A stretch of DNA of 64,000 nucleotides from Tamlana sp. I1 (GCF_015355625.1 NZ_JACLAF010000001.1:293408-357407); one strand, 5' to 3'; shown: positions 35,789 through 44,567, counted from the stretch's first letter. Notes: generated by a model from the sequence alone, not told the origin. A program made the numbers and translations.

Positions 35789-37024
35789 TTGAATTACGAA
35801 TTTTTTATAGCTAAACGCATTATTGGCAGTAAAGCGTATAAAAGTAGCATTTCGGCACCAATAATAAAAATTGGCATCGCTGCAATTGCTATTGGTATTG
35901 TGGTGATGATGATTGCGATCGCCACAGGAATTGGTTTGCAACAAAAAATTCGTGATAAAGTTGTAGCATTTAATGGGCATGTTACCATTTCAAATTATGA
36001 CAGCAACCATTCTAATGAAAGTAGTGTCCCAATCTCAAAAAATCAAGATTTTTATCCTGAATTTAAATCGGTTAGCGGCGTTAAACACGTGCAAGCAGTG
36101 GCATCAAAATTTGGAGTTATTAGAACGGAAACCGATTTTGAAGCCGCTTTTTTAAAAGGGGTTGGTAGTGATTTTGATTGGCGTTATTTTAAAGATTTTT
36201 TAGTTGAAGGCCACCTGCCAGACTATACAAATAAGCGTAATGAAGATATTTTAATATCAACCTATTTAGCAAACCGATTGAATTTTAAGGTGGGTGATAA
36301 GATGCAAATGGTTTTTGCAAAGGAAGATCCTGAGAAAATTCCAAACATCATCACTTTTAAAATTGTGGGTATTTATAATTCAGGATTTCAGGAGTTGGAT
36401 GCGCAATATATTATTGGCGATATTCGGCATTTACAACGTATAAACCGTTGGGATGAAGATGAAATTGGGACTTTTGAAGTGTTTTTAGAAGATTACAATC
36501 AATTAGACGAAAAGAGTCGTGAAATTTATGAAAACACACCTTCAACATTTAATACCCAAAGCATCACCGATAGATATTATTCTGTTTTCGAATGGATAAA
36601 AATATTTGATAAAAATATTTATGGCATCATCGGGATTATGATTCTTATTGCAGGCATAAATATGATAACTGCTTTATTGGTTTTAATTTTAGAGCGTACC
36701 CAAATGATTGGTATTCTTAAAGCCTTAGGAAGTAACAATTGGAGCATTAGAAAACTGTTTTTGTTCAACGCCTCTTATTTAATTCTTTTAGGGTTATTCT
36801 GGGGAAATGTTATTGGTTTAGGATTACTTTTTCTTCAGAAGTATTTTAAATTATTACCCCTAGATCCTAGTGTGTATTATGTAACCGAAGCACCAGTTTA
36901 TATAAACTTAGGCTATATTGTAGCTTTAAATATTGGCACTTTAGTACTGTGTTTGCTTATGCTTTTATTGCCTTCATACATCATCACAAAAATATCACCT
37001 GTAAAAGCGATGCGTTTTCAGTAG
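35789..37024 (+). CDS. ABC transporter permease, LolC/LolE (FtsX-like) type
   Basis: A 411-residue inner-membrane protein with the MacB/LolE topology: helix at 24-48, a periplasmic MacB-PCD-like domain (about 50-265), then three helices (about 270-300, 322-350, 370-400). ERTQMIGILKALGSNNWSIRKLF is the conserved coupling-helix segment of the FtsX permeases. It probably extracts lipoproteins or drives another envelope process with an ATPase encoded elsewhere. The start is TTG: the codon 9 bp upstream in frame is a stop and no ATG exists in the first 38 codons. Confidence 0.8.
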   Translation: MNYEFFIAKRIIGSKAYKSSISAPIIKIGIAAIAIGIVVMMIAIATGIGLQQKIRDKVVAFNGHVTISNYDSNHSNESSVPISKNQDFYPEFKSVSGVKHVQAVASKFGVIRTETDFEAAFLKGVGSDFDWRYFKDFLVEGHLPDYTNKRNEDILISTYLANRLNFKVGDKMQMVFAKEDPEKIPNIITFKIVGIYNSGFQELDAQYIIGDIRHLQRINRWDEDEIGTFEVFLEDYNQLDEKSREIYENTPSTFNTQSITDRYYSVFEWIKIFDKNIYGIIGIMILIAGINMITALLVLILERTQMIGILKALGSNNWSIRKLFLFNASYLILLGLFWGNVIGLGLLFLQKYFKLLPLDPSVYYVTEAPVYINLGYIVALNIGTLVLCLLMLLLPSYIITKISPVKAMRFQ

Positions 37025-37085
37025 GTTGTGATTGAAAAGTGTTTTTATAGGCTTTTATTTCGATGACTCTTTTCAAACAAATGTT

Positions 37086-37193
37086 AGTTCGAGTGATTTT
37101 CAATAGAAAATGGTGTCGAGAACAGAAGTTCAAAATAGAGTACTAATTCTTCGTATTCTATGTTTGGATTATCCCCTAGAGGGATTATAGGGG
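37086..37193. repeat. Imperfect hairpin repeats in spacer
   Basis: Two elements between convergent genes: 37086-37126 has GTTCGAGTGATTTTC facing GAAAATGGTGTCGAGAA, a weak inverted repeat of a dispersed type, and 37173-37193 has CCCCTA/TAGGGG with a 9-nt loop. Either might help transcription end. No gene in this spacer. Confidence 0.35.
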
Positions 37194-37223
37194 TGTTTGT
37201 ATGGTTTTGATAAAAATTCCCAA

Positions 37224-37619
37224 TTAATTATTCTCAATATCGCTAATATGATGCTCTAAAGCTTTCACCGAAATTTGAATTTCCATTATCAATAAAGCCA
37301 ACGAAAGAATTAATAGAAGTAAGGCAAAACCAAATACCCAAATGGCAATAGTGTTTTGTTCAATATAAATTAATAGCATGGTAAGCACGCAAAGCAGTAA
37401 ACTTGAAATGCCTGCAATTTGCATGGCGCGCGTAAGGTACAAGCGTTTTTTTATATTTCTTATTTGTCTTATATAACGCTCGTCGGGATTTTTAAGGTAC
37501 TTATCATGTAAATCTCTAACCACTGAAGCATAGGCTAAAAAACGGTTGGTGTAAGCTAACATTATTAGTGAAATAGCCGAAAATAATAGCGCTGGCGTGT
37601 TTAAAGTAAGTTCGTGCAT
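37224..37619 (-). CDS. DUF2721 family membrane protein
   Basis: A 131-residue protein with three hydrophobic segments (about 8-25, 65-85 and 90-115) separated by a basic, helical loop (KNPDERYIRQIRNIKKRLYLTRA). The arrangement matches DUF2721, of unknown function. The frame reaches TTG 37625, but ATG 37619 is closer to a -7 box and was taken. Confidence 0.75.
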   Translation of the reverse strand: MHELTLNTPALLFSAISLIMLAYTNRFLAYASVVRDLHDKYLKNPDERYIRQIRNIKKRLYLTRAMQIAGISSLLLCVLTMLLIYIEQNTIAIWVFGFALLLLILSLALLIMEIQISVKALEHHISDIENN

Positions 37620-37636
37620 GTACAAGTAATTTTAGG

Positions 37637-37644
37637 CAAATTTA
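37637..37644 (-). promoter_or_regulatory. Promoter -7 box of DUF2721 gene
   Basis: Minus-strand TAAATTTG matches TAnnTTTG, 17 nt before ATG 37619. Confidence 0.5.
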
Positions 37645-37717
37645 CTAAGTTCCTTGCTTCTAAAATAATAAGCTTTTAAAATTTGGTGTTTTTGTGTAGG
37701 AATTTTATATTTAATTT

Positions 37718-38989
37718 ATGAAGGAAGATTTTCTACATTACATCTGGAAAAATAAAAAATTTGAAATTCATCATTTAAAAACTACTGAAGGTGAAGCTGT
37801 AACCATTGCTTCGGTAGGGCAACATAATTTTAATTCGGGGCCCGATTTTTTTAATTCAAAATTAAATATTGGTCAACAACTTTGGGCTGGAAATGTAGAA
37901 ATTCATGTAAAGTCTTCCGATTGGTATGTGCATAATCATGAGCAAGATCTGGCTTACGATAATGTGATTCTACACGTCGTTTGGGAACACGACACTGATG
38001 TATTCCGCAAAGATAATAGCGTAATTCCAACCTTAGAGCTTAAAAAGTACATACATCTTGAAATTTTAAACAGTTACGAAGCGCTATTTTCTAAAACTAA
38101 TAGATGGATTAATTGTGAAAACGATTTTGCTTCAACCCAACCATTTATTTTAACGAATTGGTTGGAGCGTTTGTATTTTGAACGATTAGAGCGAAAATCG
38201 AAAACCATAGAACAACTTTTAAAGGCTTCCAAAAACGATTGGGAAGCGGTTTTGTTTAAAATGTTGGCTAAAAATTTCGGACTCAAAGTTAATGGGGATG
38301 CGTTTTTTTCTTTGGCTCAATCCATAGATTTTTCAATAGTGAGGAAAACGCAAAACAATCAAAATAAACTAGAAGCTTTATTTTTCGGGCAATCTGGTTT
38401 ATTAGAGCAGGACATTGAAGATGCTTATTATTTAAGTTTGGTTGAAGACTATCAGTTTTTAAAGCAAAAATTTAAATTAGAAAATCAGCAGGTGTTGCCT
38501 TTGAAATTCTTTAGATTACGACCGCCTAATTTTCCAACCATACGATTGTCGCAATTGGCAAGTTTGTATTTTAAACATCAAAATTTGTTTTCAAAAATTA
38601 TAGCTTCAAACGAATTGCAGCATTTTTATGAGTTATTTCATGTGGAAACTTCAGCCTATTGGAAAAACCATTACACATTTCAAAAATCATCTAAACCTTC
38701 CGTGAAAACGCTTAGTAAATCATTTGTCGACTTACTGTTAATAAACACCATTTTGCCACTTAAGTTCTTGTATGCAAAACAACGTGGCGAAGAAATTTCA
38801 TCCGATTTAATAGCTATTTCAAATAAAATAGCTTCTGAAAGCAACGGGATTATCACCGCTTTTAATGCTTTAAAAAAAGTATCTGTGTCGTCTCTAGAAT
38901 CTCAGGCTTTAATTCAGCTTAAAACAGAATATTGCGATAAAAATTTATGTTTAAAATGCGCGGTTGGCAATCAACTTTTAAGTAAATAG
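37718..38989 (+). CDS. DUF2851 family protein
   Basis: A 423-residue soluble protein typical of Bacteroidota. FNSGPDFFNSKLNIG and WAGNVEIHVKSSDWYVHNH, then AYDNVILHVVWEHD, are the defining DUF2851 stretch (about 38-90). The C-terminus has CDKNLCLKCAVGNQLL with four cysteines, likely a metal site. A nuclease-like fold has been suggested by the PD-like residues, but the role is unknown. No operon partner upstream; followed by pspC at 35 bp. Confidence 0.85.
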   Translation: MKEDFLHYIWKNKKFEIHHLKTTEGEAVTIASVGQHNFNSGPDFFNSKLNIGQQLWAGNVEIHVKSSDWYVHNHEQDLAYDNVILHVVWEHDTDVFRKDNSVIPTLELKKYIHLEILNSYEALFSKTNRWINCENDFASTQPFILTNWLERLYFERLERKSKTIEQLLKASKNDWEAVLFKMLAKNFGLKVNGDAFFSLAQSIDFSIVRKTQNNQNKLEALFFGQSGLLEQDIEDAYYLSLVEDYQFLKQKFKLENQQVLPLKFFRLRPPNFPTIRLSQLASLYFKHQNLFSKIIASNELQHFYELFHVETSAYWKNHYTFQKSSKPSVKTLSKSFVDLLLINTILPLKFLYAKQRGEEISSDLIAISNKIASESNGIITAFNALKKVSVSSLESQALIQLKTEYCDKNLCLKCAVGNQLLSK

Positions 38990-39024
38990 CTTTTAAAGCA
39001 TTAAAGGATGTCTTAAATTGCGGC

Positions 39025-39252
39025 ATGAACAATATTTACAAACTCTTATTGTTTTTTCAAAAACGCGGCTATTATGTTTGTCAGCGAATCGCTGATAAAT
39101 TTGGAATTCGCGCCAAAGTTGTACGTACTTCTTTTATGTACCTCACTTTTGTAACTGTTGGTTTTGGTTTTGCCTTGTATTTATTTTTAGCTTTTTGGAT
39201 TCGCATAAAAGACTTAATTTATACAAAACGCTCATCGGTTTTTGACTTATAG
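39025..39252 (+). CDS. PspC domain protein
   Basis: A 75-residue protein: short N-terminal amphipathic helix, then VCQRIADKFGIRAKVVRTSFMYLTFVTVGFGFALYLFLAFWI, the one-helix PspC domain that anchors at the cytoplasmic membrane and takes part in phage-shock-type envelope stress. PspC partners PspA/PspB are absent. It sits 3 bp before the K+ channel gene and may be co-transcribed with it. Confidence 0.75.
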   Translation: MNNIYKLLLFFQKRGYYVCQRIADKFGIRAKVVRTSFMYLTFVTVGFGFALYLFLAFWIRIKDLIYTKRSSVFDL

Positions 39253-39255
39253 CCT

Positions 39256-40275
39256 ATGAATCCAGTTGTAAAATTTTTTAGAATTAGAATCTATAAGGCG
39301 GTATTATTACTTTTTATTATTTTAATTATAGGTGTTTTAGGGTATCGTTTTATTGCCGATTATCCTTGGATTGATGCTTTGTACATGACCGTTATAACCA
39401 TGACAACCGTTGGTTTTAGCGAAGTGGTTCCGCTAGATGCGGAATCTAAAATTTTTACAATTTTTTTAATTTTAGCCAGTGTTGTTATTGTGGGGTATGC
39501 CCTTTCCATAATTACCGAGTATATCTTAAGTAAAAATGATGTTGAAGAATTAAAACAGAAAAGGATGCAAAAAATGATTGATAGTTTTAAAAACCACATC
39601 GTTATTTGTGGCTACGGAAGAAACGGAAAACAAGCAGCAAGAAAGTTAAAAGCCTATAATAAACAATTTGTTGTTATTGAAAAGAATAAGGAGATGACCG
39701 AGCGCATGCAAATTGATGACATCCCTTATGTTATTGGAAATGCCAATGAAGACGAAATTTTAATCGCAGCAGGCGTAAACCGCGCGGCTTGTTTTATTTC
39801 GGCTTTGCCAAACGATGCCGATAACTTGTTTGTGGTGCTATCGGCAAGACAATTAAATAGTGAAATAAATATTATTAGTCGGGCTTCCAACGAATCGTCT
39901 TACGATAAGTTAAAATTTGCAGGGGCTAATAATGTAATTTTACCAGATAAAATAGGAGGCGATCACATGGCATCTTTAGTGGTAGTTCCTGGTTTAATGG
40001 AATTTATTGATAATTTATCTATTGTTGGAAAATCGGATATTAATGTTGAAGAAATTGCCGTTGAAAAACTTTATAATACCAAAGATTTAAAAACGATAAA
40101 AGATTTAGATTTAAGACGAAAAACGGGCTGTACCGTTATTGGTTATAAAGATGAAAATGGCGATTATATTGTAAATCCAGAAGCTGAATTAACCTTGGTG
40201 CCAAGCTCAAAAATCATCGTTTTAGGAAGACCAGAACAAATAGCCGTTTTAAATTCGTTATATAATATAGATTAG
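39256..40275 (+). CDS. K+ channel with RCK (TrkA-N/C) domain
   Basis: A 339-residue channel subunit. Two transmembrane helices (about 12-33 and 65-90) flank a pore loop TMTTVGFSEV (48-57), then an RCK domain with the Rossmann motif VICGYGRNGKQAARKL (116-131) and a TrkA-C domain (about 255-335). The selectivity sequence is TVGF instead of the canonical TVGYG. A tetrameric potassium channel gated by nucleotide or ions is the family function. Standard length. Confidence 0.85.
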   Translation: MNPVVKFFRIRIYKAVLLLFIILIIGVLGYRFIADYPWIDALYMTVITMTTVGFSEVVPLDAESKIFTIFLILASVVIVGYALSIITEYILSKNDVEELKQKRMQKMIDSFKNHIVICGYGRNGKQAARKLKAYNKQFVVIEKNKEMTERMQIDDIPYVIGNANEDEILIAAGVNRAACFISALPNDADNLFVVLSARQLNSEINIISRASNESSYDKLKFAGANNVILPDKIGGDHMASLVVVPGLMEFIDNLSIVGKSDINVEEIAVEKLYNTKDLKTIKDLDLRRKTGCTVIGYKDENGDYIVNPEAELTLVPSSKIIVLGRPEQIAVLNSLYNID

Positions 40276-40371
40276 TTTTTTAACAAGCTCAGTTTTAAAA
40301 AACCATTTTTTTTTAGCATCTTGCTAACTTTTAAAACGAAATTCTCAAAAAAAAGTTATAATTACTACCTT

Positions 40372-41913
40372 ATGAAGAAATTTAAAGAGTATACAGGTTG
40401 GTTTGTAGAGGCAATTTTTTACGAAATACCATTCTCTGAAACTTATAAAATCCCTTGGGTTTTAATTGTTTTGATGGGTGGTGCAATATTTTTTACCATT
40501 TATTTCAGATTTATAAACTTCACAGGATTTAGATCGGCATTGCGTGTGGTACAAGGAAAATATGAAGATATTGAAAAGCATGGTGCCGATACCTTATATG
40601 GTGATCAAACTCCAAATGAAGACGAAAATATTATAGAAACATTAAGGGATGATAGTGCGCACGGCGAAGTATCGCATTTCCAAGCTTTAACAGCAGCATT
40701 ATCGGCAACCGTTGGTTTAGGAAACATTGCAGGTGTAGCAGTAGCCTTGTCTATTGGAGGGCCTGGAGCAACTTTTTGGATGATTGTGGCAGGTTTGCTT
40801 GGTATGGCTTCAAAATTTGCCGAATGTACGCTTGGTGTAAAATACAGAGATGTAGGCGAAGATGGTACAGTGTACGGCGGCCCAATGTACTATTTAACTA
40901 AAGGGCTTAAAGAAAAAGGTATGAAAGGCTTTGGTAAAGTACTCGCAGTGCTTTTTGCCATATTTGTAATTGGAGGTTCTTTTGGTGGCGGAAACATGTT
41001 TCAAGCCAATCAAGCTGCAGCACAGTTTACTAAATTATTTGCTTTCGAAAATTCAAATGCAGGCATGTATTTTGGTTTTGTAATGGCTGCCATTGTAGCG
41101 GTTGTTATTATTGGAGGTATTAAAAGAATTGCTTCGGTAACCGAAAAAATAGTACCCTTTATGGCAGGAATTTATGTCTTGGCAGCTTTAATTATTTTAG
41201 GAGCAAATTGGCATTTAATTGATGATGCCTTTGCTTTAATTTATGAAGGTGCTTTTTCTGGTTTAGGAATTGCCGGAGGTCTTGTAGGTGTTATGATTCA
41301 GGGGATTCGTCGTGGGGCTTTTTCAAACGAAGCTGGTGTTGGTAGTGCGGCTATTGCACACTCGGCAGTACGTACAAAATACCCTGCCAGTGAAGGTATT
41401 GTAGCGCTTTTAGAACCGTTTGTAGATACCGTGGTTATTTGTACCATGACGGCTTTAGTGATTGTAATTACTAATTTTGATGGTGGTTTTATGGAATACG
41501 GGGTTCCTATTAAAGAGGGGGTTGAGTTAACGGCGATTGCTTTCGATTCTGTGATTCCGCATTTCTCGATCGTTTTAACCATTGCTGTTATTTTGTTTGC
41601 TTTTTCAACCATGATTTCTTGGTCGTACTACGGGATGCAAGGTTGGGTGTTCTTATTCGGAAAAGGAAAAGTAAGCGATTTAGTTTATAAGTTTTTATTC
41701 TTAATCTTTGTAGTAATTGGTTCATCAATAAGTCTTGGAGCAGTTATCGATTTCTCTGATGCCATGATTTTCGCTATGGTAGTGCCAAACATTATTGGTG
41801 TTGTTATTTTATCACCAGTTATTAATCGTGAGTTAAAAAAATACTTGAAGGCTATTAAGGTAAAAGAAGAAGCATTAGATGAAGGTGCCGAAGACTTAAC
41901 TAAGCACATGTAA
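40372..41913 (+). CDS. Sodium:alanine/glycine symporter (AGCS family)
   Basis: A 513-residue membrane protein with about eleven helices. ATVGLGNIAGVAVALSIGGPGATFWM, KFAECTLGVKYRD, TVYGGPMYYL and RGAFSNEAGVGSAAIAHSAV are AGCS signature regions. It imports neutral amino acids with Na+. The frame is open back to TTG 40321, but ATG 40372 (MKKFKEYTGW) precedes the first helix properly. An acidic, hydrophilic segment (YGDQTPNEDENIIETLRDD) lies between the first and second helix. Confidence 0.85.
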   Translation: MKKFKEYTGWFVEAIFYEIPFSETYKIPWVLIVLMGGAIFFTIYFRFINFTGFRSALRVVQGKYEDIEKHGADTLYGDQTPNEDENIIETLRDDSAHGEVSHFQALTAALSATVGLGNIAGVAVALSIGGPGATFWMIVAGLLGMASKFAECTLGVKYRDVGEDGTVYGGPMYYLTKGLKEKGMKGFGKVLAVLFAIFVIGGSFGGGNMFQANQAAAQFTKLFAFENSNAGMYFGFVMAAIVAVVIIGGIKRIASVTEKIVPFMAGIYVLAALIILGANWHLIDDAFALIYEGAFSGLGIAGGLVGVMIQGIRRGAFSNEAGVGSAAIAHSAVRTKYPASEGIVALLEPFVDTVVICTMTALVIVITNFDGGFMEYGVPIKEGVELTAIAFDSVIPHFSIVLTIAVILFAFSTMISWSYYGMQGWVFLFGKGKVSDLVYKFLFLIFVVIGSSISLGAVIDFSDAMIFAMVVPNIIGVVILSPVINRELKKYLKAIKVKEEALDEGAEDLTKHM

Positions 41914-41940
41914 TAGTTTAAATAATATACATTATACGAT

Positions 41941-42825
41941 ATGAAGTCCCATTTCACGTTTTCTAAAAATCAGCGAAATGGGATTTTTTTATTGGTTGTC
42001 CTTATTGTTGTTTTTCAAAGTATTTATGTTTTTGTTGATTTCTCTTCGGAAGACATAAAAGTTAACAAAACACAATTGGCTTTTTTTGAAAAGGAGGTCG
42101 ATTCTTTAAGGTTGCTAAAACTAGAAGAAGCCAAACCAAAAATGAAACCTTTCAATCCTAATTATATTGATGACTATAAAGGTTCTGCACTAGGGATGAC
42201 CACTGATGAGATTGATAGATTGTTAGCGTTTAGAAAGCAGAACAAGTGGATTAATTCTTCAGAACAGTTTAAAGCTGTTACCCAAATTTCCGATTCTCTT
42301 TTTAATGTGATATCTCCATATTTTAAATTTCCAAATTGGGTAGATACATCCGCAGAAAAAAAATCGAAACCGTATTCAAATCACAATACTCCAAAAAGTT
42401 ATTCCCAAAAAGACGATTTAAACAAGGTTACGGCACAACAACTTCAAATGGTTAATGGGGTAGGGAAAGTGCTGTCCGAACGGATTATTAAATATAGAAA
42501 TACGTTTGTTGGTGGTTTTATTTCAGATGTTCAGTTGGAAGAAGTCTATGGTTTATCGCCCGAGGTAATTCAGAAAATAACAAATACGTTTACTGTTAAA
42601 ACACCTAAAATCATTCAGAAAATAGATTTAAATACTTCAACAGTTGAAGATTTAGTAACCATACCTTATATAGATTACGATTTGGCTTATGAAATTATTG
42701 AACAACGCCAATTGAGAGCTGGTTATAAATCGTGGAATGATTTATTGAAAGTAAAAGACTTCCCTGTAAATAAAATCAATATAATTCGATTATATTTGCT
42801 CCTCGAAAAAAAAATAAATGAATAG
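41941..42825 (+). CDS. Helix-hairpin-helix (ComEA-like) protein
   Basis: A 294-residue protein with one N-terminal membrane helix (about 12-33) and three HhH-like modules: FNPNYIDDYKGSALGMTTDEIDRLL, DLNKVTAQQLQMVNGVGKVLSERIIKYR and DLNTSTVEDLVTIPYIDYDLAYEIIEQR. The form matches membrane-anchored DNA-binding proteins of the ComEA kind. It overlaps the acyl-CoA dehydrogenase gene by 8 nt, suggesting translational coupling. Confidence 0.75.
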   Translation: MKSHFTFSKNQRNGIFLLVVLIVVFQSIYVFVDFSSEDIKVNKTQLAFFEKEVDSLRLLKLEEAKPKMKPFNPNYIDDYKGSALGMTTDEIDRLLAFRKQNKWINSSEQFKAVTQISDSLFNVISPYFKFPNWVDTSAEKKSKPYSNHNTPKSYSQKDDLNKVTAQQLQMVNGVGKVLSERIIKYRNTFVGGFISDVQLEEVYGLSPEVIQKITNTFTVKTPKIIQKIDLNTSTVEDLVTIPYIDYDLAYEIIEQRQLRAGYKSWNDLLKVKDFPVNKINIIRLYLLLEKKINE

Positions 42826-43984
42826 TATGTACTTCACTGAAGAGCATCATCTTTTTAGAAAGAGCCTTCAAGATTTTTTACAAAAGGAAGTTGTTCCTCA
42901 CATTGAAAAATGGGAGCAATCTGGAAATATCGAAAGATTTATTTGGAAGAAATTTGGAGACATGGGCTTTTTTGGAATTAACTATCCGGAAGCTTATGGT
43001 GGTATGAATTTAGATTTATTCTATACCATCATTCTTTTAGAAGAACTTCAAAAAATAAATTCTGGTGGTTTTGCAGCTGCTATTTGGGCGCATACTTATT
43101 TAGCAATGACGCACCTCAATGCGGAAGGCAGTGAAGCGATTAAACAAAAATATTTAGCACCTAGTATTTCTGGCGATAAAATTGGATGCCTTTGCATTAC
43201 CGAACCTTTTGGAGGAAGTGATGTTGCAGGCATGAAAACCACCGCTGTTAAACAAGGTGATTTTTACACCATTAATGGTTCTAAAACATTTATTACTAAC
43301 GGCATTTTAAGCGACTATTTAATTGTTGCAGCCAAAACTGCTGTTGAAGCTGGAGGAAAAGGGATTAGTATTTTTGTGCTAGACAGAGATATGCCTGGTA
43401 TATCGGCAACCAAATTAGATAAATTAGGTTGGCGTGCTTCAGATACCGCAGAACTAGCCTTCGATAATGTAAAAGTACCCGTTGAAAATCTTTTAGGTGA
43501 AGAAGGAAAAGGGTTTCCTTATATTATGCAGCATTTTTCATTGGAGCGTTTAATAATGGGTGTTAATGCACATGCTCGTGCAGAATTTGCATTGGAGTAT
43601 GCTTTAAAATATATGAACGAACGTCATGCTTTTGGAAGGTCAATCGATCAATTTCAAGCTTTACGTCATACTGTTGCCGACTTGCAAACCGAAGTAGAAT
43701 TCTGTAAAGCTTTTAATTATTCGGTAACTTATCGCTTAAATCAAGGGGAGTACGTGGTAAAAGAAGCAACGATGTCTAAGTTAAAAACAACCAAAGTAGC
43801 CGACGATGTTATTTACCAATGCCTACAATTTTTAGGTGGATATGGTTATATGGAAGATTATCCAATGGCAAGATTGCTTCGCGACAGCCGTTTAGGTCCT
43901 ATTGGTGGTGGAACTTCAGAGATTTTGAGAGAGATTTTAGCTAAAATTATTATCGATAAAAAAACATACAAGCCAGCGACGTAA
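42818..43984 (+). CDS. Acyl-CoA dehydrogenase
   Basis: A 388-residue FAD enzyme with CITEPFGGSDVAGMKTTA (flavin/substrate), FITNG, KLGWRASDTAELAFDNVKVP and the C-terminal LQFLGGYGYMEDYPMARLLRDSR. It ends PIGGGTSEILREIL instead of IYEGT, so the catalytic glutamate of the short-chain enzymes is absent at that point; a helix-G glutamate as in long-chain/isovaleryl enzymes would be required. Substrate unknown. Starts within the HhH gene (8 nt overlap). Confidence 0.9.
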   Translation: MNSMYFTEEHHLFRKSLQDFLQKEVVPHIEKWEQSGNIERFIWKKFGDMGFFGINYPEAYGGMNLDLFYTIILLEELQKINSGGFAAAIWAHTYLAMTHLNAEGSEAIKQKYLAPSISGDKIGCLCITEPFGGSDVAGMKTTAVKQGDFYTINGSKTFITNGILSDYLIVAAKTAVEAGGKGISIFVLDRDMPGISATKLDKLGWRASDTAELAFDNVKVPVENLLGEEGKGFPYIMQHFSLERLIMGVNAHARAEFALEYALKYMNERHAFGRSIDQFQALRHTVADLQTEVEFCKAFNYSVTYRLNQGEYVVKEATMSKLKTTKVADDVIYQCLQFLGGYGYMEDYPMARLLRDSRLGPIGGGTSEILREILAKIIIDKKTYKPAT

Positions 43985-44020
43985 TTTTTGGTTGCTAGTA
44001 TTCTTCTGAATTTTATAAAT

Positions 44021-44065
44021 AAAACAGCAAAAAGTACTTGTATAAGTACTTTTTGCTGTTTTTGT
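44021..44065. terminator. Strong bidirectional terminator-like hairpin
   Basis: AACAGCAAAAAGTACTT and AAGTACTTTTTGCTGTT form a 17-bp stem (44023-44060) with a 4-nt loop followed by TTTGT. It terminates the acyl-CoA dehydrogenase transcript and separates it from the toxin relic and rpsU. Confidence 0.8.
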
Positions 44066-44090
44066 ATTAAGGAAACAGTAAATTACACAG

Positions 44091-44232
44091 ATTTTAGGTC
44101 AAACCTTAAGCATTAAAAGGAGATTTACAGGGCTATTGGTTTAGACGAATTACATCAGAACATCGGTTGGTTTATAAGCATAAAGATGATCAAATATGGA
44201 TTGCTGCATGTCGGTATCATTATGGTAAATAA
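44091..44232 (+). pseudogene. yoeB: Relic of a YoeB-family toxin gene
   Basis: In frame with the TAA at 44230-44232 the sequence encodes ALKGDLQGYWFRRITSEHRLVYKHKDDQIWIAACRYHYGK, in two parts: LKGDLQGYW and RRITSEHRLVYK...CRYHY, the C-terminus of the mRNA-cleaving toxin YoeB. Just before it a stop codon TAA (44106-44108) replaces the family glutamate codon and one base is inserted near 44097. The N-terminal half is missing and no yefM antitoxin is present. It is a dead remnant of a toxin-antitoxin pair. The rest of the 43985-44316 spacer holds a terminator and the rpsU promoter. Confidence 0.8.
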
Positions 44233-44270
44233 TTTTTTTAAAAAATAATTTTAGAATTAATAAATATTTT

Positions 44271-44278
44271 TATATTTG
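44271..44278 (+). promoter_or_regulatory. Promoter -7 box of rpsU
   Basis: TATATTTG followed by CAG, matching TAnnTTTG, 38 nt before the rpsU ATG. Confidence 0.75.
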
Positions 44279-44296
44279 CAGCCTGAAAATTCTAAA

Positions 44297-44307
44297 AGAA
44301 AGGAGGT
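44297..44307 (+). promoter_or_regulatory. Perfect Shine-Dalgarno of rpsU
   Basis: AGAAAGGAGGT is complementary over 11 nt to the 3' end of 16S rRNA as generally found (ACCTCCTTTCT), 9 nt before ATG 44317. It is the only such site seen before a gene in this window, where starts otherwise lack Shine-Dalgarno sequences. In Bacteroidota the ribosome hides its anti-Shine-Dalgarno with help of bS21, so this site makes rpsU a sensor of bS21-poor ribosomes. Confidence 0.85.
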
Positions 44308-44316
44308 TAAGACACT

Positions 44317-44511
44317 ATGTTAATAATACCAATTAAAGAAGGAGAAAATATAGATAGAGCGCTAAAGCGTTATAAGCGTAAGTTTGATAGAACTGGAACA
44401 AAACGTCAGTTACAAACACGTAAGCAATTTGACAAGCCTTCAGTAACACGTAGAGCACAAATTCAAAAAGCGCAATACATTCAAGGACTAAGAGATGCAG
44501 AGAATGTTTAA
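44317..44511 (+). CDS. rpsU: Small ribosomal subunit protein bS21
   Basis: A 64-residue basic protein: MLIIPIKEGENIDRALKRYKRKFDRTGTKRQLQTR, then a tail KPSVTRRAQIQKAQYIQ, of the short Bacteroidota bS21 type. In this phylum bS21, with bS18 and bS6, sequesters the 16S tail. It opens the conserved run rpsU, xerC-like, hpf, tRNAs, tuf and is followed by an own terminator. The leader with its unique Shine-Dalgarno suggests autogenous control. Confidence 0.95.
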   Translation: MLIIPIKEGENIDRALKRYKRKFDRTGTKRQLQTRKQFDKPSVTRRAQIQKAQYIQGLRDAENV

Positions 44512-44537
44512 TATCCAGCAATCTTAATATGATTATT

Positions 44538-44567
44538 AAAATCCCGCAATTAGCGGGATTTTTTTTG
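44538..44567 (+). terminator. Terminator after rpsU
   Basis: AAATCCCGC-AATTA-GCGGGATTT followed by eight T. It lies inside the long open frame read before xerC, which therefore cannot start at 44529. Confidence 0.85.

Noticed and set aside
35777..35988. Minus-strand frames opposite the permease start
   Set aside because: They mirror the hydrophobic first helix of the permease (His- or Ile-rich low complexity).
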